Source: Rhizobium sp. AQ_MP (GTDB lineage Bacteria; Pseudomonadota; Alphaproteobacteria; Rhizobiales; Rhizobiaceae). Taken from it: 64,000 bases of DNA. Both the position numbers and the translations under genes were made by a program. How positions within the stretch are numbered: the stretch's first letter is position 1; each line of letters starts with the position of its first letter. Below the pieces are notes generated by a model, which worked only from the letters and a program-made list of their open reading frames with translations, did no database searches and was not told the DNA's origin. Below, in pieces: positions 1 to 8,853 of this stretch. The stretch lies in contig NZ_JACJVI010000009.1 in assembly GCF_014237835.1 (NCBI RefSeq), positions 1-64,000 of the forward strand, read 5' to 3'.

Positions 1-167
1 CCTGAGGTGTGTCGGTCTCCCATCCGCCACCGCGCCTGCCATTACAGCCTCAAACGCGGCTTTCGGGAAGTTACAAGAGTGGCCACCACCGCCGTGGCCG
101 CCTCACTCTCGTGACAGGTCTCAATTCCTGAACGGTTTTGAGGCGTGGGCACGTCGCGGGCTTCGGC

Positions 168-210
168 TCTCCCCCCGTGTGGGGGAGATGCCCGGCAGGG
201 CAGAGGGGGC
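168..210. repeat. RIME-like half element
   Basis: This stretch is nearly identical, in reverse orientation, to the left half of the larger element at 6392-6551, with one clear mismatch (CCGTGTGG here against CCTTGTGG there). It has the C-run/GTGTGG/G-run hairpin followed by a second GC-rich palindrome. That layout fits the rhizobial intergenic mosaic elements (RIME). The rest of 1-261 holds no gene that I can support, only a weak inverted repeat near 75-116. Confidence 0.7.
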
Positions 211-261
211 AACCCTCTACGCCGTCGTCAGCAGACGCTCAAAGAACCTTCAGCTCCGCCC

Positions 262-846
262 TCAACCCGGGCACTGCTGCAACTGCCTTGCGTAAGTATA
301 GGTAATATCAGTAAATCTCTTCGCGCCCCGCAGGGCCTCCGGCCGCTTGTTGTAGGCGCCGCGCAGATAGCCGGTGTGGCCGGAGTGATAGGCGAGATAG
401 AGCTTGTAGGGATCGTTCAGAGGGATATTGACCTTCTCCGCGCTCTGGCGGTGATACCAGCCGATGAAGCGGATGGCATCGGCAAAGTCGGTGCGGCGGG
501 CACCCCAGCGGCCGGTTTCACGCTGGTAGCGTTCCCAGGTGCCGTCCAGCGCCTGCGAATAGCCATAGGCGGTCGACGGGCGCTTGCCCGGGATGAAGCC
601 GAAATACCATTTGCGTGGCGGCTTGGCATTATGGCGGAAGCTCGATTCCGTATAGATCGTCGCCATCAGGATCGGCACCGGCACGCCGTATTCGCGCTCG
701 GCGGCCACGGCCGCGCGGCGCCAGTTGTTGAACAGCCCGTCGCGCTGCTCGAAAATCGCGCAGGCATTGCGGGTCTGGGTTGGCGGCTTGGCGCAGGCCG
801 ACAGCATCAGCATGACGCCGAGGGCAGAATAGAGAGCGGTACGCAT
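262..846 (-). CDS. lipoprotein lytic transglycosylase (SLT fold)
   Basis: A 194-residue putative murein lytic transglycosylase that would cut peptidoglycan in the periplasm. The N-terminus is a lipoprotein signal with lipobox LSAC, Cys at residue 18. The sequence ATIYTESSFR places the likely catalytic Glu at residue 67, and GYSQALDGTW is the usual downstream SLT motif. It lacks LysM or other wall-binding domains. The region upstream of its start (889-903 on the plus strand) contains TTAA-N7-TTTT, a weak CtrA-box-like element. The family call is firm; the physiological role is not visible from sequence. Confidence 0.85.
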   Translation of the reverse strand: MRTALYSALGVMLMLSACAKPPTQTRNACAIFEQRDGLFNNWRRAAVAAEREYGVPVPILMATIYTESSFRHNAKPPRKWYFGFIPGKRPSTAYGYSQALDGTWERYQRETGRWGARRTDFADAIRFIGWYHRQSAEKVNIPLNDPYKLYLAYHSGHTGYLRGAYNKRPEALRGAKRFTDITYTYARQLQQCPG

Positions 847-1007
847 GACAAAACCTCGCTACAGGCTCTCCATTCTATTCATTAAAATTTAACGAAAGGT
901 TTTCTTAACCGCCCCCGGATCTTGCATCCCCCGATCAGGGGAGGGGAACACGGTGCACCGTTTATGGTTTCGCCTGCACGTCCAACCGCAGAAAGGAAGC
1001 CAGCCCC

Positions 1008-1409
1008 ATGTCCATTCGCGCCATGATCGAAACCCATCCACGGATGGAGGGAGCCGCAAATGATGCGCTGATTGCCTGCATCGAGGCCTGCTTCAACTGT
1101 GCCCAGACCTGCATTTCCTGTGCGGACGCCTGCCTGGCGGAAGACATGGTGGCGGAGCTTCGCCAGTGCATCCGCCTGAATGAGGACTGCGCCGACATCT
1201 GTCTTGCCACCGGGCGGGCTGCGATCCGGCGCACCGGACGCAATACCGAGGTCCTGCAGAAGCTTGTCGAAGCCTGCACGCGGGCCTGTGCGCTGTGCGC
1301 CGACGAATGTGGCCGTCACGGCGAAATGCACGAACACTGCCGGATCTGCGGCGAGGCCTGCCGGGTCTGTGAGAATGCCTGTCGACAAGCTTTGACCCAG
1401 ATACAATGA
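1008..1409 (+). CDS. four-helix-bundle copper-binding protein (Csp/DUF326-like)
   Basis: A 133-residue protein with 18 cysteines arranged as CxxxC and CxxC steps along predicted helices (residues 24-42, 54-65, 90-101, 111-125). This pattern is typical of the copper storage proteins, which fill the core of a four-helix bundle with Cu(I). There is no signal peptide, so a cytosolic Csp3-like form is inferred. A GGAAG ribosome-binding site precedes the ATG. No copper efflux gene or regulator is next to it, so induction by copper cannot be judged from context. Confidence 0.85.
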   Translation: MSIRAMIETHPRMEGAANDALIACIEACFNCAQTCISCADACLAEDMVAELRQCIRLNEDCADICLATGRAAIRRTGRNTEVLQKLVEACTRACALCADECGRHGEMHEHCRICGEACRVCENACRQALTQIQ

Positions 1410-1533
1410 GGCGTTGACGACGGTTCGTTTTGCCACCAGTCTGCCGCGCGGCTGTGGGCAGCGAGGAGGGGCGATTTCGTCCTTGCCCCGGCGATGATGG
1501 ACGGAACTGGTTCGGGAGTGAGGATTTTTGCGT

Positions 1534-2634
1534 ATGCAGCAGGTCGGCATCGGCATCATCGGATGTGGCAATATTTCAGGCGCTTATCTCAAGGCGCTCC
1601 AGCATTTTCCGATCCTGAAGGTCTGCGGCATCGCCGATCTCAATGCCGATCTCGCGCAGGCGCGGGCCGCTGAATTCGGCGTGACCGCGCGTTCGATCGA
1701 TGAGCTTTACGCCGACCCGCAAGTGCAGATCATCGTCAACCTGACGATCCCCAAGGCGCATGTCGAGGTGGGGCTGAAAGCGCTTGCCGCAGGCAAACAT
1801 GTCTATTCGGAAAAGCCGCTCGGCGTGACCTTTGCCGAGGGCAAGCGGCTTGTCGAGACAGCGAAACCGCTCAATCTGCGTGTTGGTTCTGCGCCTGATA
1901 CCTTTCTCGGCGGCGCGCATCAGACGGCGCGCGGGCTGATCGATCAGGGCGTGATCGGCCAGCCGATCGGCGGGACGGCCTACTTCATGTGCCCCGGCCA
2001 TGAACGATGGCACCCCAATCCGGACTTCTACTACGAGGCCGGTGGCGGGCCGATGCTCGACATGGGGCCTTACTACATTACCGATCTCGTCAATCTCTTC
2101 GGTCCGGTCGAGAAGGTGGCGGGGTTTGCCACCAAGGTGCGCGACAGCAGAAAGGTCGGCAGCGAGCCGCGCCGGGGCGAGACGATCCCCGTGCATGTGC
2201 CGACGCATGTTGCGGGGCTGATGTCCTTCGCCAATGGCGCGGTGGTGCAGATCTCCATGAGCTTTGATGTCGCCGCCCACTGGCACAAGCCGCTTGAGGT
2301 CTATGGCACGGAGGGCACGCTGATCGTGCCGGATCCCAATCATTTCGGCGGCGACGTCTTTGTCCTGCCGCTGACCGGCGAGGCGCAAGGCAAGCCGGTG
2401 ACGCTGCCTTACGCTGAGGGCAACTGGCGCTCACTTGGCGTGGCCGACATGGCGCATGCCATTCTCTCCAACCGCCCGCATCGGGCAAACGGGGATCTCG
2501 CGCTGCATGTGCTTGAGGTGATGGAAGCCTTCCAGACGGCGTCCGACCGGGGCGAAACCGTCAAGATCACCACCAGTGTCGAGCGGCCGGCGCCGCTCGA
2601 ACAATCGCTCGTCGATGGCCTGATCGGCCGCTGA
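1534..2634 (+). CDS. Gfo/Idh/MocA family oxidoreductase
   Basis: A 366-residue NAD(P)-dependent sugar or cyclitol dehydrogenase of the Gfo/Idh/MocA family. The N-terminal Rossmann motif is GIGIIGCGNISG, and the family EKP signature appears as YSEKPLG near residue 92. The C-terminal domain carries the GGGPMLDMGPYY motif. An in-frame TTG lies two codons upstream, but the ATG at 1534 has a GAGGA site nine bases before it and is preferred. It is followed 24 bases later by a ThuA-like gene, and the pair is probably one transcript for sugar metabolism. The substrate is unknown. Confidence 0.9.
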   Translation: MQQVGIGIIGCGNISGAYLKALQHFPILKVCGIADLNADLAQARAAEFGVTARSIDELYADPQVQIIVNLTIPKAHVEVGLKALAAGKHVYSEKPLGVTFAEGKRLVETAKPLNLRVGSAPDTFLGGAHQTARGLIDQGVIGQPIGGTAYFMCPGHERWHPNPDFYYEAGGGPMLDMGPYYITDLVNLFGPVEKVAGFATKVRDSRKVGSEPRRGETIPVHVPTHVAGLMSFANGAVVQISMSFDVAAHWHKPLEVYGTEGTLIVPDPNHFGGDVFVLPLTGEAQGKPVTLPYAEGNWRSLGVADMAHAILSNRPHRANGDLALHVLEVMEAFQTASDRGETVKITTSVERPAPLEQSLVDGLIGR

Positions 2635-2658
2635 GCTCATTTCAAAAAGGATATTTTC

Positions 2659-3300
2659 ATGCGCCAGGTTCTGATTTGCTGGGGCGGCTGGGATGGGCAC
2701 CAGCCCGACCAATGTGCTGCCATCGTCTCCGACATGCTCAAGGCCGAAGGGTTCACTGTCCGGGTCGAGGCGGGCACGGAGGCCTTTGCCGATCCCGCGA
2801 TCCGCGACTACAGCCTCATCGTGCCGATGCTGACGATGACCAAGATCGAAAAGCCTGAAATCGAGAACCTGGAACTCGCCATCCGCGGCGGCGTCGGCCT
2901 CGGCGGCTTCCACGGCCAGGCCGGCGACAGTTTTCGCGATTGCGTGCAATATCAGTACATGATCGGCGGCCAATGGGTCGCCCATCCCGGCAATATCTAC
3001 GATTACACGGTCAATATCGTGAAGCCCGAGGACCCGCTCGTCTCCGGCATTGGCGATTTCCCTTATCGCTCCGAGCAGTATTACATGCATGTCGACCCGA
3101 ACAACGAGGTGCTGGCGACCACGACCTTTACCGGCGAGCACGATGCTTGGATCGAGGGCCATGTGATCCCGGTCGTCTGGAAGCGCCGCCACGGGCAGGG
3201 CAGGGTGTTCTATTCCTCGCTCGGCCACCAGGCGGCGGAGTTCGATGTGGCGCAGATGCGGGAGATCGTGCGGAGAGGGCTGGTTTGGGCGGCGCGGTAG
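2659..3300 (+). CDS. ThuA-like domain protein
   Basis: A 213-residue ThuA-like protein of the class I glutamine amidotransferase-like fold. It shows the early WGGWDGHQP segment, the central GLGGFHG turn, and the late KRRHGQGRVFYSSLGH motif typical of the family. ThuA of Sinorhizobium takes part in trehalose use, and many relatives are paired with Gfo/Idh/MocA enzymes, as here. An AAAAGGA site lies before the ATG. The reaction catalysed is not established for most members, so only family membership is claimed. Confidence 0.85.
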   Translation: MRQVLICWGGWDGHQPDQCAAIVSDMLKAEGFTVRVEAGTEAFADPAIRDYSLIVPMLTMTKIEKPEIENLELAIRGGVGLGGFHGQAGDSFRDCVQYQYMIGGQWVAHPGNIYDYTVNIVKPEDPLVSGIGDFPYRSEQYYMHVDPNNEVLATTTFTGEHDAWIEGHVIPVVWKRRHGQGRVFYSSLGHQAAEFDVAQMREIVRRGLVWAAR

Positions 3301-3306
3301 GGCAGA

Positions 3307-3621
3307 TTAGCCGACGAGCCAGGAGCGTACTGCGGACCAGTTGTTGAGGCTGACAATGACAGCAGTTGCGATCGACAGCATGGCGGCGGCCTTGCCCATG
3401 GTTGGAAGGCTGTTGACGCGGCCTTTCAACTCGCCGAATTCGATCGCGGAAGGGGCTGCGCGCAGCATGCCCTTGATCTCGGCGGTATCCTGCAGGACCC
3501 GCTTCATGTCGTCTTCTAGGGCTTTCACGCGCTGTTCCATGGTATCAAATGTGCCACCACCGTCGCTGTCCTTCAATGCGGCTGCCGTCGCTATGCGGCG
3601 CTTCGGCGTTTCGTTGGGCAT
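3307..3621 (-). CDS. small single-pass membrane protein, unknown
   Basis: A 104-residue protein with a short charged N-terminus, a heptad-like stretch (MEQRVKALEDDMKRVL, about residues 28-43), and one C-terminal hydrophobic segment (AAAMLSIATAVIVSL) ending near the terminus. The layout is that of a tail-anchored coiled-coil protein and resembles small accessory proteins seen in prophage remnants and rhizobial genomes. It lies between the ThuA-like gene and tRNA-Met on the opposite strand. The ribosome-binding site is weak. No function is proposed. Confidence 0.6.
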   Translation of the reverse strand: MPNETPKRRIATAAALKDSDGGGTFDTMEQRVKALEDDMKRVLQDTAEIKGMLRAAPSAIEFGELKGRVNSLPTMGKAAAMLSIATAVIVSLNNWSAVRSWLVG

Positions 3622-3769
3622 GGAACATCATCCAATCTCGGTGTCGCGATGATTGGTGCAATCTTTGCGGGAAATTGGTTGGGCGTCAAGAATGGCAAAT
3701 AATCACTAGTTACACGCTGAAGCGCTGCGCCACTTTGCCGGACTAACAATCTGCTAAACTGGAGAGCTT

Positions 3770-3846
3770 TGGTAGCGGGGGGCGGACTTGAACCGCCGAC
3801 CTTGGGGTTATGAATCCCACGCTCTAACCACCTGAGCTACCCCGCC
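3770..3846 (-). tRNA. tRNA-Met (CAT anticodon)
   Basis: A 77-nt cloverleaf including an encoded CCA. The acceptor stem GGCGGGG pairs with CCCCGCT (one G-U), the D arm is GCTC-N-GAGC, the anticodon loop is TTCATAA, and the T arm is GGCGG-TTCAAGT-CCGCC. The CAT anticodon leaves elongator Met or lysidine-modified Ile2. It lacks the mismatched first pair and the GGG/CCC anticodon stem of an initiator tRNA. Elongator Met is the better guess. Confidence 0.93.
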
Positions 3847-4005
3847 ACACATCGAACATTCTGGCCTAGAAGCCGTCGCCGTCCGAAGCGATGGGCGGCT
3901 TATAAGGCGAGGGTCCGATCAAAGTCAAGCGCGGTTTGGCCAAAAACAACGTGGCTTTCCACCGGCTTGACTGAGGAGCTTGAGAGCGGCCCGAAAGCCT
4001 TGGCC

Positions 4006-5202
4006 TCATGCCGCCACGGGGCTGGCGAGAAGCGCCTTCAGCGCGCTTTCGGCCGTGCCTGAACGTTCCGAGCGCTCGATGAAGCCGCCGCCATAGACGC
4101 GGGCGTCGGCGCCCGGTGCGGAATAGAGGACACAGGCCTGGCCGGGGGCCACACCCGCTTCGCCGATTTCGAGATCGACATAGACGCCCTTTTCATCGGC
4201 ATGCAGCATGGCCGGTGTCGGCGGGCGGGTGGAGCGCACCTTGGCGAAGCAGGGCATGCCGTCACTTGCATCTTCCGCCAGTGTGCGGTCGCCCAGCCAG
4301 TTGATGTCGCGCAGATAGACGCGGTGGGTTTCCAGCGCTTCCTTCGGGCCGACGATGACGCGGCGAGAGCGGGCGTCGAGATAGATGACATAGAGCGGCT
4401 CGCCGGTGGCTACCCCTAAACCCTTCCGCTGGCCGATGGTGTAATGCAGGATGCCTTCGTGATTGCCCAGCACCCGGCCATCGAGATGGACGATCTCGCC
4501 AGCCAAAGCCGCATTCGGCTTCAGCTTGTTGATGACGTCGGCATATTTGCCCTGGGGCACGAAACAGATGTCCTGGCTGTCGGCCTTCTGGGCAACGACG
4601 AGGCCCATCTCTTCGGCAAGCACGCGGACTTCCGCCTTCGACATGGCGCCGAGCGGGAAGCGCAGATAGTCGATCTGCTCCTGCGTGGTGGCAAAGAGGA
4701 AATAGCTCTGGTCGCGCTCGCTATCGATCGGGCGGAAGAGGGCGCGGTGGCCGGGGTCGTTTGCCAGCGGCACGGATTTCGAGCGGATATAGTGGCCGGT
4801 CGCCAGCGCATCGGCGCCGAGTTCTTTCGCGGTCGCGAGCAAATCGGCGAACTTGACCGTCTGGTTGCAGGCCACGCAGGGGATCGGCGTTTCGCCGGCG
4901 ACATAGCTTTCCATGAACGGGTTGATCACGGTGTCGCGGAAGCGCTGTTCGTAGTCGAGCACGTAATGGGGAATGCCCAGCGTTTCGCAGACGCGGCGGG
5001 CATCGTCGATGTCCTGGCCGGCGCAGCAGGAGCCGGCGCGATGGACGGCGGCGCCATGGTCATAAAGCTGCAGCGTGATGCCGAGGACGTCATAGCCCTC
5101 GCGCTTCAGGATGCCGGCGACGACGGAGGAATCCACGCCGCCCGACATGGCGACGACAACGCGCGTATCTTCCGGTCTCTTGTCAAAATCCAGCGTGTTC
5201 AC
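4006..5202 (-). CDS. mnmA: tRNA-specific 2-thiouridylase MnmA
   Basis: A 398-residue enzyme that thiolates U34 of tRNA-Lys, -Glu and -Gln in the cytoplasm using ATP and a persulfide relay. The PP-loop [10 protein letters not shown] lies at residues 18-27. The two catalytic cysteines are seen in IPCVACN (about residue 115) and QDICFVPQG (about residue 215). The [11 protein letters not shown] motif marks the central domain. It is divergent from the epimerase gene at 5386, and the 183-bp spacer should hold both promoters. Length and motifs are standard. Confidence 0.97.
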   Translation of the reverse strand: MNTLDFDKRPEDTRVVVAMSGGVDSSVVAGILKREGYDVLGITLQLYDHGAAVHRAGSCCAGQDIDDARRVCETLGIPHYVLDYEQRFRDTVINPFMESYVAGETPIPCVACNQTVKFADLLATAKELGADALATGHYIRSKSVPLANDPGHRALFRPIDSERDQSYFLFATTQEQIDYLRFPLGAMSKAEVRVLAEEMGLVVAQKADSQDICFVPQGKYADVINKLKPNAALAGEIVHLDGRVLGNHEGILHYTIGQRKGLGVATGEPLYVIYLDARSRRVIVGPKEALETHRVYLRDINWLGDRTLAEDASDGMPCFAKVRSTRPPTPAMLHADEKGVYVDLEIGEAGVAPGQACVLYSAPGADARVYGGGFIERSERSGTAESALKALLASPVAA

Positions 5203-5385
5203 GGGCTTCGTCTCTGTGCTTCATGCGACCGTTCAGCCCGCCGCTTCAGGCGATCTTGGCCAGGCTCTGCCGGGTTTTTCACCCGCTGCCGGTACCGGTC
5301 CTTTAGTTGACGGATATAGAAAGGATTGCATCTTCGTGCAAGAGCAGCGATTCGCGGGAGGTGTCCCGCAGGGAGGTCCGAAGAA

Positions 5386-6369
5386 ATGCCCGTCCAGATG
5401 ACCGTCACGCCCGAGAGCTTTCCCATCGCCGGGACGTTTACGATTTCGCGCGGGTCGAAGACCGAGGCGAAAGTGGTCACGGTGCGGCTGACGGATGGCG
5501 TGTTTGTCGGGCAGGGCGAATGCGTGCCTTATGCGCGTTATGGCGAGACGGTGGAGAGTGTCGTCGATGTGCTGAATGCGCTGGTGCCGGAGGTGGCCCA
5601 GGGGCTGGATCGGCTAGGGCTGCAGAGCAGGCTGAAGCCGGGGGCGGCGCGCAATGCACTCGACTGCGCCTTCTGGGATCTCGAAGCCAAGCGGGCAGGG
5701 CTTCCGGCCTGGCACCTTGCAAAGTTGCAAGAGCCAAAGCCGCTATCGGTCACCTATACGCTGTCGCTCGGCACGCCTGAGAGCATGCGGGCAGCGGCGG
5801 AGAAGGAGGCGCATCGGCCGCTTCTGAAGGTCAAGCTCGGCGGGGAGGGTGATATCGAACGCATCCGGGCCGTCAGGGCAGGCGCCCCGAACGCTGATAT
5901 CATCGTCGATGCCAATGAGGGCTGGAGCCTGGAGCAATACAAGGCGCTGGCGCCCGTCTTTCTCGATCTCGGGGTCAAGCTGGTCGAGCAGCCGTTTCCA
6001 GCAGGCGCAGATGAGGCGCTTCTCGGTCTCGATCGGGTCCTGCCGGTCTGTGCCGACGAAAGCTGCCACGACACGGCATCGCTGGCGAGCCTCAAGGGCA
6101 AGTATGATGCCGTCAACATCAAGCTCGACAAGACGGGTGGTCTGACGGAAGCGCTTTTAATGCGCGATGCGGCTTTGGATGCCGGTTTCGAGATCATGGT
6201 CGGCTGCATGGTCGGCACATCGCTTGCCATGGCCCCGGCTTTTCTGATCGGGCAGGGCGCGGCCTTTGTCGATCTCGACGGTCCGCTGCTTCTGGCGCGC
6301 GACCGCGAGCCGGCGATTGCCTATGACGGCGCGGTCATGCCGCTGCCGCCGCGTGGGTTGTGGGGGTAG
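5386..6369 (+). CDS. dipeptide epimerase / DgcA-like enolase-superfamily enzyme
   Basis: A 327-residue enolase-superfamily enzyme related to L-Ala-D/L-Glu epimerase and to proteins annotated N-acetyl-D-Glu racemase DgcA. The catalytic lysine motif KVKLGG, the metal ligands in IIVDANEGW, EQP and ADES, and the second lysine in NIKLDKTGG are all present. A longer frame opens 60 bases upstream, but the ATG at 5386 follows GGAGG with nine bases of spacing. The usual DgcN partner is not adjacent. Probable role: recycling of cell-wall peptides or D-glutamate derivatives; the exact substrate is uncertain. Confidence 0.85.
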   Translation: MPVQMTVTPESFPIAGTFTISRGSKTEAKVVTVRLTDGVFVGQGECVPYARYGETVESVVDVLNALVPEVAQGLDRLGLQSRLKPGAARNALDCAFWDLEAKRAGLPAWHLAKLQEPKPLSVTYTLSLGTPESMRAAAEKEAHRPLLKVKLGGEGDIERIRAVRAGAPNADIIVDANEGWSLEQYKALAPVFLDLGVKLVEQPFPAGADEALLGLDRVLPVCADESCHDTASLASLKGKYDAVNIKLDKTGGLTEALLMRDAALDAGFEIMVGCMVGTSLAMAPAFLIGQGAAFVDLDGPLLLARDREPAIAYDGAVMPLPPRGLWG

Positions 6370-6391
6370 TCTTTCCCGTTTTGCCGGACGG

Positions 6392-6551
6392 CACCCCCCT
6401 CTGCCCTGCCGGGCATCTCCCCCACAAGGGGGGAGACTGGCTGAGCCGCCAGCCCGGCGTTCTCCCTTTAGTGTTGTGGAGCTAGCGGCAGACGCGACGC
6501 CCCGCTCTCCCCCCTTGTGGGGGAGATGTCACGCAGTGACAGAGGGGGGTG
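6392..6551. repeat. RIME-type intergenic mosaic element
   Basis: A 160-bp element bounded by a perfect 12-bp inverted repeat (CACCCCCCTCTG at 6392-6403, its complement at 6540-6551). Inside lies a second perfect 22-bp inverted repeat at 6414-6435 and 6507-6528; each copy is itself a hairpin with a C-run and a G-run. It sits between the converging epimerase and spermidine-synthase-like genes, so it could also act in transcript 3-prime-end formation. The structure agrees with the rhizobial RIME family of intergenic repeats. There is no coding capacity. Confidence 0.85.
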
Positions 6552-6587
6552 TTGGCGAAGCCGAACCGGTGCAGCAGGGTATCGCCA

Positions 6588-7256
6588 TCACGTCTTCGCC
6601 ATCCAGATCATGTGCTTCTTGCCGCGCCCCGCTTTCCCGGCGCGGACGGGAATCTCTTCCACGCCATAGCCGCAGTCCTTCAAGCGGCGCGTGAACCTGG
6701 GGTCCGGCCCCTGCGACCAGACGCCGAGAACGCCGCCGCGGGTCAGCGCTGCCTTGGATTTGCGAATCCCGTCATGGGAATAGAGGCCGTCGTTCTCTTC
6801 CCGGGTGAGGCCGTCGGGGCCGTTGTCGACGTCGAGCAGGATCGCGTCGAACAGGCCTTTGGACTTGGCAATCAACGCGCCGACATCGCCGACGTGAATG
6901 GCCACGCGCGGGTCGTCGAGGCTGCCGGCATAGATCTCGGCCATCGGGCCGCGCGCCCAGTCGACGACGGCGGGCACGAGTTCGGCGACGGTCACCTTGG
7001 CATCCTCAGGCAGCACAGCCAGGGCGGCGCGGAGCGTAAAGCCCATGCCGAGGCCACCGATCAGGATATGCGGGCGCTTGTGATCGACGATCCGCTCGAA
7101 GGCCAGCGTGGCGAGCGCTTCCTCAGAGCCGCTGAGGCGGCTGTTCATCAGCTCGTTGCTGCCGAGCATGATCGAGAATTCCGTGCCGCGTTGTTTCAGG
7201 CGCAATTCGCTGCCGCCGGGTATCTTGGCCGTGTCGAGCTGGATCCAGGGGAGCAT
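6588..7256 (-). CDS. spermidine-synthase-like SAM-fold protein
   Basis: A 222-residue protein with the Rossmann methyltransferase fold of the spermidine synthase family. HILIGGLGMGFTLRAAL is motif I, AELVPAVVDWA is motif II with its acidic residue, and ILLDVDNGPDG is the active-site region. It lacks the full N-terminal beta-barrel of true spermidine synthases and is shorter than the usual 280 or so residues, so aminopropyl transfer is doubtful. A GGAA-containing leader precedes the ATG. It is better called a spermidine-synthase-like protein of unknown substrate. Confidence 0.8.
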   Translation of the reverse strand: MLPWIQLDTAKIPGGSELRLKQRGTEFSIMLGSNELMNSRLSGSEEALATLAFERIVDHKRPHILIGGLGMGFTLRAALAVLPEDAKVTVAELVPAVVDWARGPMAEIYAGSLDDPRVAIHVGDVGALIAKSKGLFDAILLDVDNGPDGLTREENDGLYSHDGIRKSKAALTRGGVLGVWSQGPDPRFTRRLKDCGYGVEEIPVRAGKAGRGKKHMIWMAKT

Positions 7257-7431
7257 GGGTCAGTTCCTGCGCTTTGAAGAGTTCAGCTGCCCCTATCACG
7301 GAGAAGCCCGGAGGTTCAATCGCGCGGCGTACCGGCGATCAACAACGAGGCTTGCGGTTCATCCCGCTTCCGGGGATAGCTTGAATACTCCGGTCTGTCT
7401 GCCGGATCATGATTGCTCCAGGAGACTGCCC

Positions 7432-8250
7432 ATGCCCGCCCCCGTGAACCTCTTCAAGAAAGCGCTGCGTGAAGACAGGGGGCTCCTGACCGGGCTCTGG
7501 GTGGCGCTCGCCAATCCGCATTCGGCGGAGATCTGCGCCGGGGCCGGCTTTGACTGGATCCTCATCGATGCCGAGCACGGGCCGAACGACATTCCGCTGA
7601 TCGCAGCCCAGCTGGCGGCGATTGCCCGGCATCCCTCGCACCCGGTCGTCAGGCTGCCGGTCGGTGAGCCCTGGCTGATCAAGCAGGCGCTCGACATCGG
7701 GGCGCAGACGCTGATGATCCCGATGGTCGAGACGGGCGAACAGGCGGAGCTTCTGGCCAAGGCGCTACGTTATCCGCCCGACGGTATCAGAGGCATGGGC
7801 GCGAGCCTGGGGCGCGCCTCGAATTTCGGGCGGATCGCCGATTACGCCGAGACGGCGAATGCGCAAGTCTGCCTCATCGCCCAGATTGAGAGCCGCCTGG
7901 GCGTCGAAAATGCCGATCAGATCCTCGCGGTCGAGGGCGTCGATGCCGTGCTGATTGGTCCTGCCGATCTCTCGGCCGACATGGGGTATGGCGGCAAGGC
8001 GACAGTGCCGGAGGTGATGCAGACGGTCGAGGCGCTGATCGGCAAGATCAAGGCTGCCGGCAAGCCGGCGGGCATCATGACCGGCGATCCGGAAATGATC
8101 GCGCTCGCGCGCCGGGCCGGCGTGCGCTTCATGGCCAATGGGACGGATACCTGGTTGTTGGCGAATGCGGCCGCGGCCATGGCCGAAAAGATGCGCGGCG
8201 AAGATGGGTGCGACCCGTCTCCGGCTCCCAAGACGGGCGGCTATTCGTGA
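7432..8250 (+). CDS. HpcH/HpaI family aldolase
   Basis: A 272-residue class II (metal-dependent) pyruvate aldolase of the HpcH/HpaI family, which cleaves 4-hydroxy-2-oxo acids such as 4-hydroxy-2-oxoheptanedioate to pyruvate and an aldehyde. The motifs ILIDAEHGPND, PVVRLP, LIAQIES and LIGPADLSADMG hold the metal and oxoacid ligands. The frame is open from 7108, but the ATG at 7432 follows AGGAG by seven bases and begins the conserved domain. No other aromatic catabolic genes are adjacent, so the natural aldehyde partner is unknown. Confidence 0.92.
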   Translation: MPAPVNLFKKALREDRGLLTGLWVALANPHSAEICAGAGFDWILIDAEHGPNDIPLIAAQLAAIARHPSHPVVRLPVGEPWLIKQALDIGAQTLMIPMVETGEQAELLAKALRYPPDGIRGMGASLGRASNFGRIADYAETANAQVCLIAQIESRLGVENADQILAVEGVDAVLIGPADLSADMGYGGKATVPEVMQTVEALIGKIKAAGKPAGIMTGDPEMIALARRAGVRFMANGTDTWLLANAAAAMAEKMRGEDGCDPSPAPKTGGYS

Positions 8251-8312
8251 CCTGTGGTGTTACCTGTCCTGATGCGATCCGGCCTCTGCCGTGGCACGCT
8301 TCCTTGCCCTCG

Positions 8313-8621
8313 TCACTCCGCAGCAATGATGTGGAATTCCTGCGGCTCTGTTGGATTCTGCGCCTTGCTCATCAGGTAGATCAGGCAGCTCGTCCTTAAA
8401 AGCGAGGCAAAGTTCGAGACCGAGCCGTTGATCTCGAGCGCCTCGTCGTAAAGCGTCGAGAGGAAGCGGGACGTCGAGAAATTCTGGCTGGCGGCGATCT
8501 CGTCGATCAGCACCCAGAAGGCGGCTTCGAGCTGGATGCTGGTGGAATGGCCACCGATACGGACGGAGCGGTTGACCGCGCGATAGCGGGCCGGGTCCTG
8601 TCCTGCGAAGACTTCACACAT
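8313..8621 (-). CDS. ribbon-helix-helix domain protein
   Basis: A 102-residue protein related to the ribbon-helix-helix proteins that are widespread in Rhizobiales. The segment NRSVRIGGHSTSIQLEAAFW (about residues 14-33) is the beta-strand and first helix, and the following helix is predicted to complete the DNA-binding fold. The start at 8621 follows GGGAGGAG by seven bases; a 26-codon upstream extension in frame is Lys-rich and not convincing. Likely a small DNA-binding regulator; the target is unknown. A GGCGAA-AAAA-TTCGCC palindrome at 8754-8769 in the upstream spacer could be an operator. Confidence 0.75.
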   Translation of the reverse strand: MCEVFAGQDPARYRAVNRSVRIGGHSTSIQLEAAFWVLIDEIAASQNFSTSRFLSTLYDEALEINGSVSNFASLLRTSCLIYLMSKAQNPTEPQEFHIIAAE

Positions 8622-8853
8622 GGCATACTCCTCCCTGGTTTTCGTTTTTTCGTTCTTTAGTGTTTTGAGCATTATGTTGCGGGGCGGGCCGGCGGTCAAT
8701 TTCCGTCTTCTCTAAACTGCCTCGCCCGGGTGCGAAGAATGGGCACAGCCGTCGGCGAAAAAATTCGCCTGCGGTAATGGGCTGCTACCAGCCTTCCGGC
8801 AAATCGCGACATTCTCCAGACATGACATTTGTCAGCATGCGAGGAGCAGCCCC

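Noticed and set aside
3307..3846. Integration site at tRNA-Met with a phage-like small protein
   Set aside because: No integrase, no direct repeat of the tRNA 3-prime end, and normal core genes on both sides.
5199..5480. A possible small gene upstream of mnmA on the minus strand
   Set aside because: It overlaps the start of the epimerase gene on the other strand, has a basic low-information sequence, and no ribosome-binding site.
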